From: an uncultured Bergeyella sp.
Lineage (GTDB): Bacteria; Bacteroidota; Bacteroidia; Flavobacteriales; Weeksellaceae
Length of the DNA: 5,996 nucleotides
Assembly (NCBI GenBank): GCA_916710115.1
Contig: CAKAOY010000077.1
Coordinates: forward strand, 1-5,996
Direction: 5' to 3'
The notes beneath the pieces are model-generated. The model saw only the letters and a program-made list of their open reading frames with translations. It was not told the origin of the DNA and did not search any database. The position numbers and the translations under genes are program-made. Below, one piece after another: positions 5,842 through 5,996 of this stretch (its first letter is position 1; each line of letters starts with the position of its first letter).

Positions 5842-5996
5842 GAACCATAAAATATATCGTGATTCACTGTACCGCAGGTCCAAGAACCCAAAAAACATCA
5901 GCGATTTTAGACTTTTGGAAAAGGGTCAAAGGTTGGAAGCAGGTCGGTTATCATAAACTTATCTCGGAAGATGGAACAGTAGAAGAACTAGCGAAG
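5838..5996 (+). CDS. N-acetylmuramoyl-L-alanine amidase, phage endolysin (partial, 5' end)
   Basis: The first 53 residues are visible and the frame runs off the right edge. They match the start of the T7 lysozyme / Amidase_2 fold: RTIKYIVIHCTAG, with H10 as the expected first zinc ligand, then a helix (ILDFWKRVKGW). KQVGYHKLISEDGTVEELAK follows, in which Y38 of GYH corresponds to the catalytic tyrosine of T7 lysozyme (GYHFII..DGTVE). The enzyme cuts the bond between N-acetylmuramic acid and the peptide stem of peptidoglycan, for host lysis. No signal peptide is present at the N-terminus, so export would need a holin. The remaining zinc ligands lie in the missing part. The ATG overlaps the stop of the preceding gene (ATGA), so it is probably co-translated with the head genes. 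Confidence 0.92.
   Translation, partial: MRTIKYIVIHCTAGPRTQKTSAILDFWKRVKGWKQVGYHKLISEDGTVEELAK

Noticed and set aside
5663..5848. 61-codon minus-strand frame opposite the acidic protein
   Set aside because: Leu/Phe-rich complement of a Glu/Lys-rich tail; could look like a small membrane protein (holin) but is on the wrong strand for the lysis gene and has no clear helix-turn-helix-in-membrane layout.
1..5996. A novel defence system, CRISPR array, tRNA, IS element, or phage ends
   Set aside because: I looked on both strands and found no spaced repeats, cloverleaf, transposase motifs or terminal inverted repeats; all genes fit phage head, tail, packaging or lysis roles.

Overview
The window is part of a Mu-like (transposable-type, tailed) prophage or phage genome, most likely from a low-GC member of the Bacteroidetes/Flavobacteriia. 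The host guess rests on the AT-rich composition, on the absence of Shine-Dalgarno sequences before nearly every start (A-rich tracts stand there instead), and on a promoter-like sequence of the Bacteroidetes sigma type (TTTG ... TA-n-TTTG). I cannot name a genus. No integrase, transposase, phage end or host gene is visible, so I cannot tell a prophage from a free phage.

Layout: two arms diverge from a control region of about 235 bp (3230-3464). The leftward (minus-strand) arm reads, in transcription order: a gp25/gpW-like baseplate protein (3229-2942), a terminase small subunit-like HTH protein (2945-2424), the terminase large subunit (2427-838), a tail-completion-like protein (838-347), and a DUF1320/Mu gp36-like protein (334-1) that is cut by the window edge. 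Its first four genes are joined by 1- or 4-base stop/start overlaps, which suggests one translationally coupled operon. The rightward (plus-strand) arm reads: prohead protease fused to a scaffold-like coiled coil (3465-4463), major capsid protein (4501-5526), a small acidic protein (5554-5841), and the start of an N-acetylmuramoyl-L-alanine amidase endolysin (5838 to the window end).

How they work together: the protease/scaffold and capsid proteins build and mature the prohead, and the terminase subunits fill it with DNA. The gp36-like and tail-completion-like proteins probably form the head-tail joint. The gp25-like protein belongs to a contractile-tail baseplate, and the amidase releases progeny by cutting peptidoglycan. 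The portal and MuF genes expected for a Mu-like phage are not in the window and probably lie beyond the left edge.

The points most worth a second look are the two-helix hydrophobic N-terminus of the capsid protein, a likely nested scaffold start inside the protease gene, the inverted repeats in the leader of the rightward operon, and the split of the head genes into two divergent operons. I see no defence system, CRISPR array, tRNA, insertion sequence or clear intrinsic terminator.
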